The notes under the pieces were generated by a model. The model was not told the DNA's origin and did no database searches. It worked only from the letters and a program-made list of their open reading frames with translations. From assembly GCA_030692355.1 (NCBI GenBank), contig JAUYCF010000041.1, forward strand, positions 62,001 to 126,000: 64,000 bases of DNA. The letters are read 5' to 3'. The DNA comes from Thiobacillus sp. (GTDB lineage Bacteria > Pseudomonadota > Gammaproteobacteria > Burkholderiales > Thiobacillaceae). Shown here in pieces: positions 38,630 through 48,123 of the stretch (position 1 is its first letter; every line of letters begins with the position of its first letter). The translations under genes were made by a program, and so were the position numbers.

Positions 38630-39126
38630 ACGTGGCTACCCATACGGCAGGCAGCTGGCGCCGCATCCTCGGCACCCTGACCCTGGCGGTGCTGCTGGAG
38701 CAGCTGCCGTGGTCGGGCCCGGCATTGGCCCTGCGGCCGGACTTCGTGCTGGTCGGCGTGCTGTTCTGGACCCTGCATCAGCCTGCGCGCATCAGCTTCG
38801 GCGCGGCGTTTTTTCTTGGCCTGCTGGCCGATTTCCAGGATGGCGCGGTGTTCGGGCAGCATGCCATCGCCTATGTGGCCGGCGTCTATCTGGTGTTGTT
38901 TCTGCGTCTGCGGCTGCTGCAGTTCGATCCGCTCCGCCAGGCCGCGCAGCTGCTTCCCATTCTGCTGACGGTGCAGCTGCTGGTGCTGCTGATCGGCTGG
39001 CTGGCGGTCAATCCGCCGACCGGCCTGGCCATGCTGCTGCCGGTGTTGAGCAGCACCGTGCTGTGGTATCTGATTGCCCTGTTTGTGCGTCTGTGGCACG
39101 GCAAGGGGATGCAGGATCGGGCCTGA
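38626..39126 (+). CDS. mreD: Rod shape-determining protein MreD
   Basis: A 166-residue polytopic membrane protein with five to six hydrophobic segments. ALRPDFVLVGVLFWTLHQPAR and FGAAFFLGLLADFQDGAVFGQHA (core GLLADFQDGAVFGQHA) are conserved MreD stretches. It completes the MreBCD complex. Its ATG overlaps the mreC stop; mrdA begins 6 bp after its stop. Confidence 0.92.
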   Translation: MNVATHTAGSWRRILGTLTLAVLLEQLPWSGPALALRPDFVLVGVLFWTLHQPARISFGAAFFLGLLADFQDGAVFGQHAIAYVAGVYLVLFLRLRLLQFDPLRQAAQLLPILLTVQLLVLLIGWLAVNPPTGLAMLLPVLSSTVLWYLIALFVRLWHGKGMQDRA

Positions 39127-39132
39127 TTCGGG

Positions 39133-41025
39133 ATGGGTTTCGCCACGCAACTGAAAAACCTGGATCGTGAGCTGGCCCGCTTTCATGGGCGGCTGAAAGC
39201 GGGCGCGGCTCTTGTCGCGCTGCTGGCGGCCGCGCTGCTGGCGCGCGGGTTTTATCTGCAGGTCGTGCAGCACGAGCACTATATCCAGCGTGCCGAAAGC
39301 AACCGTATTTCGCGGGTGCCCACCGCGCCCAACCGCGGGCTGATCCTCGACCGCAACGATCGCATCCTGGCGGAAAACTATTCGGCCTACACGCTGGAGC
39401 TGACGCGGGCGCGGACCGACAACCTGGAGGCCACGCTGGCCGGGGTGGGCGCGCTGATCGAGATCACGCCGGGGCAGCTGCGGCGTTTTCGTCGTTTGCT
39501 GAGCGAGTCGCACGAGTTTGAAACCGTGCCGCTGAAAAGCAAGCTGACCGACGAGGAGGTGGCGATCATCGCCGCCAACCGCTATCGCCTGCCGGGGGTG
39601 GAAGTGAAGGCGCGGCTGTTCCGCAACTACCAGGCCGGGCCGGGCATGGCGCACGTGCTTGGGTTTGTCGGCCGCATCAACGATCGCGACCTGCAGCAGC
39701 TGCGCGACAATGGCCGCGAGCAGAACTACAAGGGCAGCGCCCATATCGGCAAGACCGGGCTGGAGCAGAGCTACGAAACCCTGCTGCACGGCCGCACCGG
39801 CTTCGACCAGATGGAGACCGACGCCAGCGGCCGGGCGGTGCGCATGCTGTCGCGGATCCCGCCGGTGCCGGGCAAGGATCTGCGCCTGCATCTCGATGTG
39901 GCGCTGCAGGCGGTGGCCGAACATGCGTTCGGCGATTACCTCGGCGGGCTGGTGGCGCTCGACCCCAACACCGGCGGGGTGCTGGCGCTGGTCTCCCGGC
40001 CCGGATTCGACCCCAACCTGTTCGTCGACGGCATCGATCCGGAAACCTGGAAGTCGCTCAACGAATCGCCGGAGCGGCCGATGGTGAACCGCGCCCTGCG
40101 CGGCATCTACCCTCCCGGTTCGACGATCAAGCCGTTGATGGCGCTGGCCGGCCTCGAACTGGGGCTGCGCAAGCCGTCGGACAGCATCAACGATCCCGGC
40201 GTTTTCAGTCTGCCCAACAGCAGCCATCAGTTCCGTGACTGGAAACGCGGCGGGCATGGGGTCGTCGATCTGCGCCGATCCATCTCCCAGTCGTGCGATG
40301 TCTACTATTACCGGCTGGCAGTGGACATGGGGATCGATCGGATGCACGACTACCTGGCGCAGTTCGGCCTGGGCCAAAAAACCGGCATCGACCTGGACGG
40401 CGAGTCGGCCGGACTGCTGCCCTCGCGCGACTGGAAGCAGCGCCGCTTCAAGCAGCCCTGGTATCCCGGCGAGACGGTGATTGCCGGCATCGGTCAGGGC
40501 TATCACCTGACCACCCCGCTGCAGCTGGCGGTGGCGACGGCCATGCTCGCCAATGGCGGCGTGCGGATCGAGCCGCGCCTGGTGCAGGCGGTGCGCGACC
40601 CGCTTGCCCATACCTGGCAGCCGCAGCCGGGTGGCGCGCGCGCCCAGCTGGCGATCACTCCGAAACACCTGGAGGTCGTACGCGAAGGCATGATGGACGT
40701 GATGCGCCCGGGCGGCACCGCGGCCAGATCGGCAGCCGGCGCCCCCTACACCGTCGCCGGCAAGACCGGCACCGCGCAGGTGGTCGGCATCAAGCAGGGC
40801 GCGCGCTACGACGCCAGCCGGCTGGCGCGGGAGCACCTCGATCATGCGCTGTTCATTGCCTATGCGCCGACCGAGAACCCCACCATCGCGGTGGCGGTGA
40901 TGGTGGAAAACGGCGGCTCGGGCAGCGGCGTCGCGGCGCCGATCGCGCGCGCGGTGTTCGATTACTACCTGACCGGGAAGCGACCCGGCGAAATGAAACT
41001 GGAGGCGGAAAATGCCGCGGACTAG
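39133..41025 (+). CDS. mrdA: Penicillin-binding protein 2 (elongasome transpeptidase)
   Basis: A 630-residue class B PBP. One transmembrane helix lies at about 22-42, with a dimerisation/pedestal domain at about 45-250. The transpeptidase domain has S330 in YPPGSTIKP, SxD in SISQSCDVYYY, and K544 in AGKTGTAQV. All three catalytic motifs are intact, unlike the PBP5-type gene downstream. It cross-links lateral-wall peptidoglycan together with RodA. The stop lies within the start region of rodA (14-base overlap). Confidence 0.96.
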   Translation: MGFATQLKNLDRELARFHGRLKAGAALVALLAAALLARGFYLQVVQHEHYIQRAESNRISRVPTAPNRGLILDRNDRILAENYSAYTLELTRARTDNLEATLAGVGALIEITPGQLRRFRRLLSESHEFETVPLKSKLTDEEVAIIAANRYRLPGVEVKARLFRNYQAGPGMAHVLGFVGRINDRDLQQLRDNGREQNYKGSAHIGKTGLEQSYETLLHGRTGFDQMETDASGRAVRMLSRIPPVPGKDLRLHLDVALQAVAEHAFGDYLGGLVALDPNTGGVLALVSRPGFDPNLFVDGIDPETWKSLNESPERPMVNRALRGIYPPGSTIKPLMALAGLELGLRKPSDSINDPGVFSLPNSSHQFRDWKRGGHGVVDLRRSISQSCDVYYYRLAVDMGIDRMHDYLAQFGLGQKTGIDLDGESAGLLPSRDWKQRRFKQPWYPGETVIAGIGQGYHLTTPLQLAVATAMLANGGVRIEPRLVQAVRDPLAHTWQPQPGGARAQLAITPKHLEVVREGMMDVMRPGGTAARSAAGAPYTVAGKTGTAQVVGIKQGARYDASRLAREHLDHALFIAYAPTENPTIAVAVMVENGGSGSGVAAPIARAVFDYYLTGKRPGEMKLEAENAAD

Positions 41026-42112
41026 CCACTGGATCGTGCGCAGGCTGAGTCATCTGGACGGCATTCTGCTGACCCTTGTGCTCGTGTTGCTGGGCATCAG
41101 CCTGGCGGTGGTTGCGAGCGCCTCGGGGCAGAGCCCGGCGCGCATCAGCGGCCACCTGGTCAACATCGGGCTGGCGCTGGGGGTGATGGTGGTGATGGCC
41201 AATGTGCCGCCGCATCTGCTGTCCAGGGTGGGGCCGCCCTTGTTTGTCGCGGGCGTGGTGCTGCTGATCGGGGTGGCGCTGTTCGGCGAAGTCCGCAACG
41301 GCTCGCGGCGCTGGCTGAATCTGGGCTTCATGGCGTTCCAGCCGTCGGAACTGCTGAAGCTGGCGCTGCCCCTGACGCTGGCCTGGTATTTCCAGCGCAA
41401 CGAGGCGGTGCTGCGCGCGAAGCACTTCCTGGTCGCCGGCGTACTGCTGCTGGTGCCGTTTCTGCTGATCCTGCGCCAGCCCGATCTGGGCACGGCGCTG
41501 ATGCTCGGTGCATCGGGCTTCTACCTGCTGTTCTTTGCCGGCCTGCCGTGGAAGGTGATCTTCGGCGGCGGGGTGCTCGGCGCCGCCGGCCTGCCGGTGG
41601 TGTGGGGCCTGATGCACGACTACCAGCAGCGCCGCGTGCTGACCCTGCTCGATCCCACGTCCGACCCGCTGGGCGCCGGCTACCACATCATCCAGTCGAC
41701 CATCGCGATCGGTTCGGGCGGACTGTTCGGCAAGGGCTGGATGCAGGGCACGCAAAGCCAGCTCGATTTCATCCCGGAGCGGACAACCGATTTTGTGTTC
41801 GCCGTGTTCGGCGAGGAATTCGGCTATGTCGGGGCGATTTTCCTGGTGGGGCTGTATCTGGCCATTGTCGCGCGCGGCCTGGTCATCGCGGCGCGGGCGC
41901 CGACGCTGTTCGGCCGGCTGATGGCGGCCACGCTGAGCCTCAATCTGTTCACCTACGCATTCGTCAACATGGGCATGGTGTCGGGCATTCTGCCGGTGGT
42001 CGGCGTGCCGTTGCCGTTGATGAGCTACGGCGGCACCGCGCTCATCACGCTGCTGCTGGGGATGGGCATCCTGATGAGCGTGGCGACGCATCGCCAGCTC
42101 AACAAATCGTGA
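41012..42112 (+). CDS. rodA: Rod-shape peptidoglycan glycosyltransferase RodA
   Basis: A 366-residue SEDS-family polymerase with about ten membrane segments. NGSRRWLNLGFMAFQPSELLKL, in part GFMAFQPSELLKLALPL, and LRQPDLGTALML are SEDS signatures. DFIPERTTDFVFAVFGEEFGYVG (core IPERTTDFVFAVFGEEFGY) and GVPLPLMSYGGTALI are the conserved loop and last helices. RodA polymerises lipid II with PBP2. rlpA follows after 17 bp. Confidence 0.95.
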   Translation: MPRTSHWIVRRLSHLDGILLTLVLVLLGISLAVVASASGQSPARISGHLVNIGLALGVMVVMANVPPHLLSRVGPPLFVAGVVLLIGVALFGEVRNGSRRWLNLGFMAFQPSELLKLALPLTLAWYFQRNEAVLRAKHFLVAGVLLLVPFLLILRQPDLGTALMLGASGFYLLFFAGLPWKVIFGGGVLGAAGLPVVWGLMHDYQQRRVLTLLDPTSDPLGAGYHIIQSTIAIGSGGLFGKGWMQGTQSQLDFIPERTTDFVFAVFGEEFGYVGAIFLVGLYLAIVARGLVIAARAPTLFGRLMAATLSLNLFTYAFVNMGMVSGILPVVGVPLPLMSYGGTALITLLLGMGILMSVATHRQLNKS

Positions 42113-42129
42113 CGCGTTAAAATGCAGTC

Positions 42130-42963
42130 ATGAACAAGATATCGATACCGATCCTGGGCATGCTTGCCGCCGTGCTGGCGCTCGCCGGCTGCGGCAGCAG
42201 CCCCTCCACGCCCACCCAGTCCGCGCCCGCCACGACGGCCAAAAGTGGCGGCTATTATCTCGACGACGGTCCCGAGGCCCAGCCGCCGGCCAATCTGGAT
42301 GCCGTTCCCGACGCGGTGCCGCGCGACGAACCGCTGCATCGCTTCGCCAATCGCACCTATGCCGTGCTGGGCAACACCTACACGCCGCAGGCCACGCGTC
42401 GCGAGCACCGCGAGGAAGGCCTGGCCTCGTGGTACGGCAAACGCTTCCACGGCAAGAAAACCGCGTCGGGCGAGGCCTACGACATGTATGCCATGACCGC
42501 CGCGCATCCCACCCTGCCGATCCCGAGTTACGCGCGGGTCACCGCGCTCGACAGCGGCAAGTCCGTGGTGGTGCGCATCAACGACCGCGGTCCGTTTCAC
42601 GGCAAGCGCGTCATCGACCTGTCGTATACCGCTGCCCATAAGCTCGGCTACCTGAAGCGCGGCAGCACCCGTGTGCGGGTGGAAAGCCTCGACCCCACCG
42701 CCTATGACACGCAGGGCGAGGCGTTGCAAGAAGGGATCTACCTGCAGGTGGGCGCGTTTTCACGCGCCGACAATGCACGGAAACTGCTCGACCGCCTGAC
42801 AGGCGAGCTTGACCTCGACACCCGCCGCAGCCGTGTGGTGCTCAACGGCACCCTGCACCGCGTGCAGCTCGGGCCTTATCCCGGTGACGACGCGGCGCAG
42901 GCGGATCGCGCGCGGGTGCGGGAACGTCTCGACCTGAATGCGGTCTTCGTCAGACGCGATTGA
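42130..42963 (+). CDS. rlpA: RlpA-family septal ring lipoprotein with SPOR domain
   Basis: A 277-residue lipoprotein. Lipobox LALAGC (cysteine 21), then a low-complexity linker, then a double-psi beta-barrel: EGLASWYGKRFHGKKTASGE, VVVRINDRGPFHGKRVIDLSY. This barrel includes the aspartate and histidine needed for lytic transglycosylase action on denuded glycan. A C-terminal SPOR domain (about 203-277: GIYLQVGAFSRADNARKLLDRL in part) binds septal glycans. It sits between rodA and the carboxypeptidase-like gene, as in many beta- and gammaproteobacteria. Confidence 0.93.
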   Translation: MNKISIPILGMLAAVLALAGCGSSPSTPTQSAPATTAKSGGYYLDDGPEAQPPANLDAVPDAVPRDEPLHRFANRTYAVLGNTYTPQATRREHREEGLASWYGKRFHGKKTASGEAYDMYAMTAAHPTLPIPSYARVTALDSGKSVVVRINDRGPFHGKRVIDLSYTAAHKLGYLKRGSTRVRVESLDPTAYDTQGEALQEGIYLQVGAFSRADNARKLLDRLTGELDLDTRRSRVVLNGTLHRVQLGPYPGDDAAQADRARVRERLDLNAVFVRRD

Positions 42964-42980
42964 TTTTTTAAGGGCCTGGC

Positions 42981-44096
42981 ATGAAGATTTTCTGGCTGGG
43001 GCTGGCGCTCCTGCTTTCCACATCGGCCTGGGCGGCGCCTGCCGGCATCATGGCGCGCGCCTGGGTGGTGATCGACCAGACCAGCGGACGCGAGCTGGCT
43101 TCGTATCAGGCCGATCTGCCGCTGGCGCCGGCCTCGCTGACACAGCTGATGACGGCCTACGTGCTGCTGGGCGATATCCGCAAGAACAGGCTGAGCCTGG
43201 GCGAGGCGCTGACCGTGCCGGAATCCGCCACCGAGGCCGACGGCGCACGCGTATTTCTCAAGGCGGGCGAGCAGGTGAGCGTCGACACCCTGCTGCAGGC
43301 GATGCTGGTGCAATCGGCCAGCGATGCCACGCTTGCGCTGGTGACCGCGACCGACGGCAGCGAGGCGGCGTTTGTCGAGCGCATGAACCACGAAGCCAAG
43401 CGGCTCGGCATGACCAAAACCCGTTTCATGAACGCCACCGGATTGACCGAGCCGGGGCACGAATCGAGCGCCCGCGACCTCGCCTTGCTGTCGCGCGCGC
43501 TGTTGCGTGATTTTCCCGAGCGGCAGGATTTATTTACGCAAAAGGAACTGGCCTTCAAGGGCATCACGTATTACAACGGCAATCGCCTGTTATGGCGCGA
43601 CAGCACGGTGACCGGCCTCAAGGTCGGGCGCACCGTCCAGGCCGGCTACTGCATGGCGGCGTCGGCCCGGCGCGGCGACCAGCGCCGCATCGCCGTGGTG
43701 CTGGGCGGGCGGTCCGACGCCCAGCGCACCCAGGATGCCTTGCGCTTGCTCAATTACGGCTTCGAGAATTTCGAAAGCGTGCGGCTCTACCGCGCGCAGC
43801 AGCCGGTCAAGGTGGTGCCCCTCTACCGCGGCGCGCGCTCGACGGTGAGCATGGGGTTTGCGCAGGATTTTCATTTGCTGGTTCCCACGGGCAGCGCCGT
43901 TCGCGTCAAGGCCGAAGTCATCACCCAGCAGCCGATCATGGCGCCGGTGCGCAGAGGCCAGCGCATGGGAACGCTGCGGCTGGTGCTCGACGGCAAGCCG
44001 GTCGGCGACTATCCCCTGGTCGCGCTGCACGATGTCGCCGTGGCGGGCATCTTCGGACGCGGCTGGGATTCGATCCGGCTCTTCTTCGGCAAATGA
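42981..44096 (+). CDS. PBP5/6-like D,D-carboxypeptidase family protein with all catalytic motifs lost
   Basis: A 371-residue secreted protein with signal peptide MKIFWLGLALLLSTSAWA and full PBP5 architecture, including the C-terminal beta domain and amphipathic anchor ([13 protein letters not shown]). The three active-site motifs are altered. SxxK is SLTQ (S52, Q55 in APASLTQLMTAYV), SxN is SAS (112-114 in VQSASDATLAL), and KTG is KVG (214-216 in GLKVGRTVQAGYC). The general-base lysine is absent, so D,D-carboxypeptidase activity is not expected. No frameshift or stop, and its neighbours are the conserved rlpA and dat. It probably has a structural or regulatory role. Confidence 0.9.
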   Translation: MKIFWLGLALLLSTSAWAAPAGIMARAWVVIDQTSGRELASYQADLPLAPASLTQLMTAYVLLGDIRKNRLSLGEALTVPESATEADGARVFLKAGEQVSVDTLLQAMLVQSASDATLALVTATDGSEAAFVERMNHEAKRLGMTKTRFMNATGLTEPGHESSARDLALLSRALLRDFPERQDLFTQKELAFKGITYYNGNRLLWRDSTVTGLKVGRTVQAGYCMAASARRGDQRRIAVVLGGRSDAQRTQDALRLLNYGFENFESVRLYRAQQPVKVVPLYRGARSTVSMGFAQDFHLLVPTGSAVRVKAEVITQQPIMAPVRRGQRMGTLRLVLDGKPVGDYPLVALHDVAVAGIFGRGWDSIRLFFGK

Positions 44097-44956
44097 GCGC
44101 TTATCTCAACGGCCGGTTCCTGCCGCTTGCCGACGCGAAGGTTTCGGCGCTCGACCGTGGCTTCGTCTTCGGCGACGGCGTCTACGAATTGATTCCGGTG
44201 TACTCGAAAAAGCCGTTCCGGCTCGACGAGCACCTGCGCCGCCTGCAGGGCAGCCTCGACGGCATCCGCCTGGCCAACCCGCATGAAGCCAAGGTTTGGC
44301 GCGAAATGATCCTGCGGCTGGTCGAACTGCAGGACTTCGCCGACCAGTCGCTCTACATCCAGGTCACGCGCGGCACGCCTGTTGAGGGACAGCCGCCGCG
44401 CGATCATGCCTTTCCGCGGGGCGTGCCGCCGACCGTCTTCATGTTTTCACAGCCGCTGGTGACGTCCACGCCCGCGCAAAAGGCCGCCGGGGTGTGCGCC
44501 GTCAGCGCCGTCGACAACCGCTGGCAGCGCTGCAACATCAAGGCGATCTCGCTGCTGGCCAACATCCTGCTGCGGCAGCAGGCGGTCGACGCCGACTGTG
44601 CCGAAACCGTGATGCTGCGCGACGGCTTCCTGACCGAAGGCGCGGCAAGCAATATCTTCGTGGTGAAGGACGGCGTGCTGCGGGCGCCGCAGCCGTCCAG
44701 CCTGATGTTGACCGGCGTCACCTACGACGTGGTGCGGGAGCTCGCCGCCGCGCACGGCATTCCGCATGAGGTACGGGCGATTTCCGAGGCCGAGGTGCGC
44801 AGTGCCGACGAGCTGTGGATGACATCGTCCACCAAGGAAATCATGGCCATCGTGAAACTCGACGGCGTGCCGGTCGGCGCCGGCGTGCCGGGACCGCTGG
44901 CGCAGCGGATGGACGGCTTGTATCAGGCTTTCAAGCAGCAGGTCATGCGCGCATGA
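44093..44956 (+). CDS. dat: D-amino acid aminotransferase (class IV PLP enzyme)
   Basis: A 287-residue class IV aminotransferase. The PLP lysine is K150 in [39 protein letters not shown] and [15 protein letters not shown] are conserved, and [22 protein letters not shown] closes the cofactor site. Such enzymes make D-alanine or D-glutamate for the cell wall, consistent with the flanking peptidoglycan genes. The ATG overlaps the upstream TGA (ATGA), and its stop overlaps ybeD. Confidence 0.92.
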   Translation: MSAYLNGRFLPLADAKVSALDRGFVFGDGVYELIPVYSKKPFRLDEHLRRLQGSLDGIRLANPHEAKVWREMILRLVELQDFADQSLYIQVTRGTPVEGQPPRDHAFPRGVPPTVFMFSQPLVTSTPAQKAAGVCAVSAVDNRWQRCNIKAISLLANILLRQQAVDADCAETVMLRDGFLTEGAASNIFVVKDGVLRAPQPSSLMLTGVTYDVVRELAAAHGIPHEVRAISEAEVRSADELWMTSSTKEIMAIVKLDGVPVGAGVPGPLAQRMDGLYQAFKQQVMRA

Positions 44957-45219
44957 GCGAAGAAGAGACGCTGCTGAAATTCCCTACCGATTTCCCGGTC
45001 AAGATCATGGGCGAGCGGCGCGACGACTTCGCGCAGACCATGGTCGAACTGGTGCTGCGCCACGCCCCCGATTTCAAAGCCGAAACCATCGAGATGCGGG
45101 CGTCCAGCGGCGGCAACTATCTGTCGGTGACCTGTGTGGTGCGCGCCACCTCGAAGGCGCAGCTCGATGCGCTGTATCGCGAGATCACCGCGCATCCGTG
45201 GGTGAAGATGGCGTTGTGA
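44953..45219 (+). CDS. ybeD: YbeD family protein (DUF493/HP0495)
   Basis: An 88-residue protein: [20 protein letters not shown], then [33 protein letters not shown] (core [20 protein letters not shown]) and [17 protein letters not shown]. It matches YbeD/HP0495, a small ferredoxin-like alpha-beta fold. The gene is almost always beside dat/dac and lipB; its biochemical role is unclear, and an allosteric or regulatory role is proposed for the family. A repeat run separates it from lipB. Confidence 0.93.
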   Translation: MSEEETLLKFPTDFPVKIMGERRDDFAQTMVELVLRHAPDFKAETIEMRASSGGNYLSVTCVVRATSKAQLDALYREITAHPWVKMAL

Positions 45220-45222
45220 GTG

Positions 45223-45258
45223 CCAGGGATCAGGGATCGGGAATCAGGGATCAGGGAG
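45223..45258. repeat. Tandem GGGATCA-type repeat before lipB
   Basis: CCAGGGATCAGGGATCGGGA then ATCAGGGATCAGGG: a 7-8 base unit repeated four times, in the same orientation as the GGGGTCA run before metA at 19281-19314. If translation starts upstream (GTG at 45198 or 45216), it would encode the low-complexity stretch [13 protein letters not shown] treat it as spacer. Confidence 0.75.
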
Positions 45259-45260
45259 GC

Positions 45261-45866
45261 GTGGCGGTCGTGCGCAGCCTGGGGCACGTGGCGTACGAGC
45301 CGGCCTGGCGGGCGATGCAGGATTTCACCGCGCGGCGCACGGCCGACACCCCGGATGAATTCTGGCTGCTGGAGCATCCGCCGGTCTATACCCAGGGGCA
45401 GGCCGGCAAGCCCGAGCATCTGATCGCTGCAACCGACATTCCCGTGGTGCCGATCGACCGCGGTGGGCAGATCACTTATCACGGGCCGGGGCAGGTCGTG
45501 GCCTATGTGCTGGTCGACCTGCGGCGGCGCGGCTACGGCATCCGCGAACTGGTGACGCGCATGGAGCAGGCGGTGATAGACCTGCTGGCGGCGCACGGCG
45601 TTGTCGCGGCGCGGCTGGCCGGCGCGCCAGGCATCTATGTCGACAGCGCCAAGATTGCCGCGCTCGGTCTGCGCGTCAAGCACGGCTGCACCTATCACGG
45701 GCTGGCATTCAACGTCGACATGGACCTGGCGCCGTTCGCCGCCATCAACCCGTGCGGCCACGCTGGGATGCAGGTGACGCAATGCCGCAATCTCGGCGTG
45801 AAGCTGTCCCCGCCGCAGGCCGGGCAGGCGCTCGCCCAAGCCTTGCGGGACACGATTTATTCCTGA
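45261..45866 (+). CDS. lipB: Octanoyltransferase (lipoate biosynthesis)
   Basis: A roughly 200-residue enzyme that moves octanoate from ACP to lipoyl domains. [20 protein letters not shown] opens the fold. [19 protein letters not shown], then [22 protein letters not shown] (core [17 protein letters not shown]) and [27 protein letters not shown] (core [20 protein letters not shown]) carry the active-site lysine and cysteine. I place the start at GTG 45261 (GTG 45270 also fits the GGGAGG site). Upstream GTGs would add only repeat-coded residues. lipA is 1.3 kb away. Confidence 0.92.
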   Translation: MAVVRSLGHVAYEPAWRAMQDFTARRTADTPDEFWLLEHPPVYTQGQAGKPEHLIAATDIPVVPIDRGGQITYHGPGQVVAYVLVDLRRRGYGIRELVTRMEQAVIDLLAAHGVVAARLAGAPGIYVDSAKIAALGLRVKHGCTYHGLAFNVDMDLAPFAAINPCGHAGMQVTQCRNLGVKLSPPQAGQALAQALRDTIYS

Positions 45867-45934
45867 CGGATTTTCCGGAGCAGGGGTTCTTGGGCTTCAG
45901 ATTGGCGTGTTCATCGGAGTGCGAGATGCCTGGG

Positions 45935-45990
45935 GTAGGGTGCACTCCGTGCACCGGTTGACGCCAGAAGGTGCACGGAGTGCACCCTAC
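45935..45990. repeat. Perfect 21-bp inverted repeat (GTAGGGTGCACTCC hairpin)
   Basis: GTAGGGTGCACTCCGTGCAC (from 45935, one more C) and its exact inverse ending at 45990 flank a 14-base loop. The region 45867-46050 holds this hairpin and a GACCCCTGACCCC run, with no gene. The type is common as a dispersed intergenic repeat in proteobacteria. It may end lipB transcription from one side and the tlpA gene from the other. Confidence 0.8.
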
Positions 45991-46050
45991 GCGCTACAAA
46001 TCGCCCAATGGAAAATCTAGGTTCATCTGGTCTTCCCCGACCCCTGACCC

Positions 46051-46599
46051 CTACTTCCCCAGCAGTTCGCGAATCGCCTTGATAATTTCCGGGTGATCGA
46101 ATTCGCGCCCGCCGATGGCGCTGGCGACGATGCGCCCCTGTTTGTCGACCAGGAAGGTGGTCGGCAGCCCCGCCACTTTCCACGCCTGCATGGTGCGGCT
46201 GCGGGTGTCGAGCAGGATGGGGAAGGTCAGCGCGGTGTCGAGCTGGCCGGTGAAGGTCTCGATGGTGTCGGAATCCTCGCCGACATCGACCGCCAGCACG
46301 GTGAAAGCTTCACCCTTGAGTGACTGCGACAGGCGCTCCATCGAAGGCATTTCGCGGCGGCACGGTGGACACCAGGTTGCCCAGAAATTGATCAGCACCA
46401 CACGGCCCTTGAGTTGGGCGAGATTGTGCGTCTGGCCGTCGAGATCCTTCAGCTTCAAGGCCGGCGCTGGCTTGGGCGCCTGTTTCGTCAGGCTGTGGGA
46501 CATGGGCGGCAGGTCGGCCGCAATGGCGCTCGCCACCGGCACGCCCGGCAAACAAAGCACGGCAAACGCCATGCCCGCCAATCGATTACGCATTTTCAT
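46051..46599 (-). CDS. TlpA-family thiol-disulfide oxidoreductase
   Basis: A 182-residue periplasmic thioredoxin-fold protein. A signal peptide covers about residues 1-28. VVLINFWATWCPPCRREMPS carries the redox CPPC (77-80), and GLPTTFLVDKQGRI has the cis-proline. Family members reduce cytochrome c precursors or handle cytoplasmic-membrane disulfides. ATG 46599 has an AGGTGAGG site at good spacing, so I prefer it over GTG 46605. It overlaps the 3' end of the next upstream gene by 14 bases, so both are likely translated together. Confidence 0.88.
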   Translation of the reverse strand: MKMRNRLAGMAFAVLCLPGVPVASAIAADLPPMSHSLTKQAPKPAPALKLKDLDGQTHNLAQLKGRVVLINFWATWCPPCRREMPSMERLSQSLKGEAFTVLAVDVGEDSDTIETFTGQLDTALTFPILLDTRSRTMQAWKVAGLPTTFLVDKQGRIVASAIGGREFDHPEIIKAIRELLGK

Positions 46600-47146
46600 C
46601 GGCACACCTCACCTGTTCGAGTTTTCCTGAATGTTGTTTGCCATCGGCGCGCCAGACGAAGCGCAGCGTGAACGCGCCGCCGCGCGGCACGCTGTAGCTC
46701 GTCATGCCCTGGTTCCAGTCGCCCGGCGCAAAGGTTTGCGTGGCGGGGAACTGCGCCCAGGTGAAGGCGATGCGCGCGGCTTCGGCAACGCCAAGCTGCT
46801 TCCAGAGGCGCTCCCACTGGGTTTTGCTGCGGATGGTGCGCGGCGGCTGCCCGGCTTGTTCATAGCGCCAGTCGGCCAGCTGGTGCCGGATCGGCGCGCC
46901 GCCGACATTGCGCACCACCGTCATGAAGACGCACTCGGCGGCGTAGCGTTCCGCTGCTTCGGGCGAAAATCCGCGCGCCTGATAAAAGCCGCGTGCCTGG
47001 TTCGGGCTGATCTGGGTCAGGCGCACCTGAATGCCGGCGGTTTCAGTTTGCCAGGTGGCGAGCCCGGTGTCCGCGTCGACGCTTTGTTCGGCGGCGAGGG
47101 CGGCAAGCGGCCATGCTGCGAGAAGGGCCAGGGTCAGCAGTCGCAT
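46586..47146 (-). CDS. Unrecognised periplasmic protein upstream of the tlpA-like gene
   Basis: A 186-residue secreted protein with signal peptide MRLLTLALLAAWPLAALA. The mature part has GIQVRLTQISPNQARGFYQARG, shown as IQVRLTQISPNQARGFYQAR, then AECVFMTVVRNVGGAPIRH and PRGGAFTLRFVWRADGKQH, and one pair of cysteines (about 71 and 181). Mostly beta strand. I recognise no family. Partnership with a thiol oxidoreductase (overlapping genes) suggests an envelope redox or metal-related role; this is inference. Confidence 0.6.
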   Translation of the reverse strand: MRLLTLALLAAWPLAALAAEQSVDADTGLATWQTETAGIQVRLTQISPNQARGFYQARGFSPEAAERYAAECVFMTVVRNVGGAPIRHQLADWRYEQAGQPPRTIRSKTQWERLWKQLGVAEAARIAFTWAQFPATQTFAPGDWNQGMTSYSVPRGGAFTLRFVWRADGKQHSGKLEQVRCADENA

Positions 47147-47196
47147 AGGCTAAAATCCGCAGAGTTGAAATTCAAAAAAGTTGTTCCGGGCACATT

Positions 47197-48123
47197 ATGG
47201 CAGACCCCATCCAGCACAAAGGCGCGGCGAAGACCGCACGCATCCCGATCAAGATCGTGCCGCAACCCAGAATGAGGTTGCCGTCGTGGATTCGCGCCAA
47301 ATCGTCCAATGTGCCCAACGTCGGACGCCTGAAGGATATCCTGCGCGAGGCCAGGCTGCACACCGTGTGCGAGGAAGCCTCGTGCCCCAATCTGGGCGAA
47401 TGCTTCGGCCACGGCATCGCCACCTTCATGATCCTCGGCGACCTTTGCACGCGGCGCTGCCCATTCTGCGACGTCGGCCACGGCACCCCGCTGCCGCCGG
47501 ATTCGGACGAGCCGCGCCATCTGGCCGAGACGATTGCCCTGATGGCGCTGAAATACGTGGTGATCACCAGCGTCGACCGCGACGACCTGCGCGATGGCGG
47601 CGCCGGGCATTTCGCACAGTGCATCGCGGCGGTGCGCGCAGCCTCGCCCGCCACCCGTATCGAAATCCTCACCCCGGATTTTCGCGGCCGGCTCGACAAG
47701 GCGCTCGAAATCCTCGCCGCCGCCCCGCCCGACGTGATGAACCACAACCTCGAAACCGTGCCGCGCCTGTACAAGGCCACGCGCCCGGGGGCTGATTACA
47801 TGCACTCGCTGAAGCTGCTGCAGGATTTCAAGGCGCGTCACCCCGACCTTCCCACCAAGTCCGGCCTGATGCTGGGCCTCGGCGAGGAAGACGACGAAAT
47901 CCTGCAGGTCATGCGCGACCTGCGCGCACACGACGTCGACATGCTCACCCTCGGCCAGTACCTGCAGCCCTCGCAGCATCACCTGCCGGTGCTGCGCTTC
48001 GTCCCCCCCGAACGCTTCGCCCAGTTCGAGCAGGAAGCGCTGGCGATGGGCTTCAGGCACGCCGCCTGCGGCCCCATGGTGCGTTCGAGCTACCACGCCG
48101 ACCAGCAGGCCGCCGGCATCTGA
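47197..48123 (+). CDS. lipA: Lipoyl synthase (radical SAM)
   Basis: A 308-residue enzyme inserting sulfur into octanoyl-protein. The auxiliary cluster cysteines are in [13 protein letters not shown], and the radical-SAM CxxxCxxC is CTRRCPFC, followed by [26 protein letters not shown] and [12 protein letters not shown] are conserved, and the final [12 protein letters not shown] gives the terminal RSSY motif with its cluster-binding serine. It is not adjacent to lipB, but both sit in the same neighbourhood, separated by the tlpA-like genes. Confidence 0.97.
   Translation: MADPIQHKGAAKTARIPIKIVPQPRMRLPSWIRAKSSNVPNVGRLKDILREARLHTVCEEASCPNLGECFGHGIATFMILGDLCTRRCPFCDVGHGTPLPPDSDEPRHLAETIALMALKYVVITSVDRDDLRDGGAGHFAQCIAAVRAASPATRIEILTPDFRGRLDKALEILAAAPPDVMNHNLETVPRLYKATRPGADYMHSLKLLQDFKARHPDLPTKSGLMLGLGEEDDEILQVMRDLRAHDVDMLTLGQYLQPSQHHLPVLRFVPPERFAQFEQEALAMGFRHAACGPMVRSSYHADQQAAGI

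Noticed and set aside
45198-45260. Upstream GTG starts of lipB
   Set aside because: They would add residues coded by the GGGATCA tandem repeat, absent from LipB proteins; the conserved LipB start follows GTG 45261/45270.
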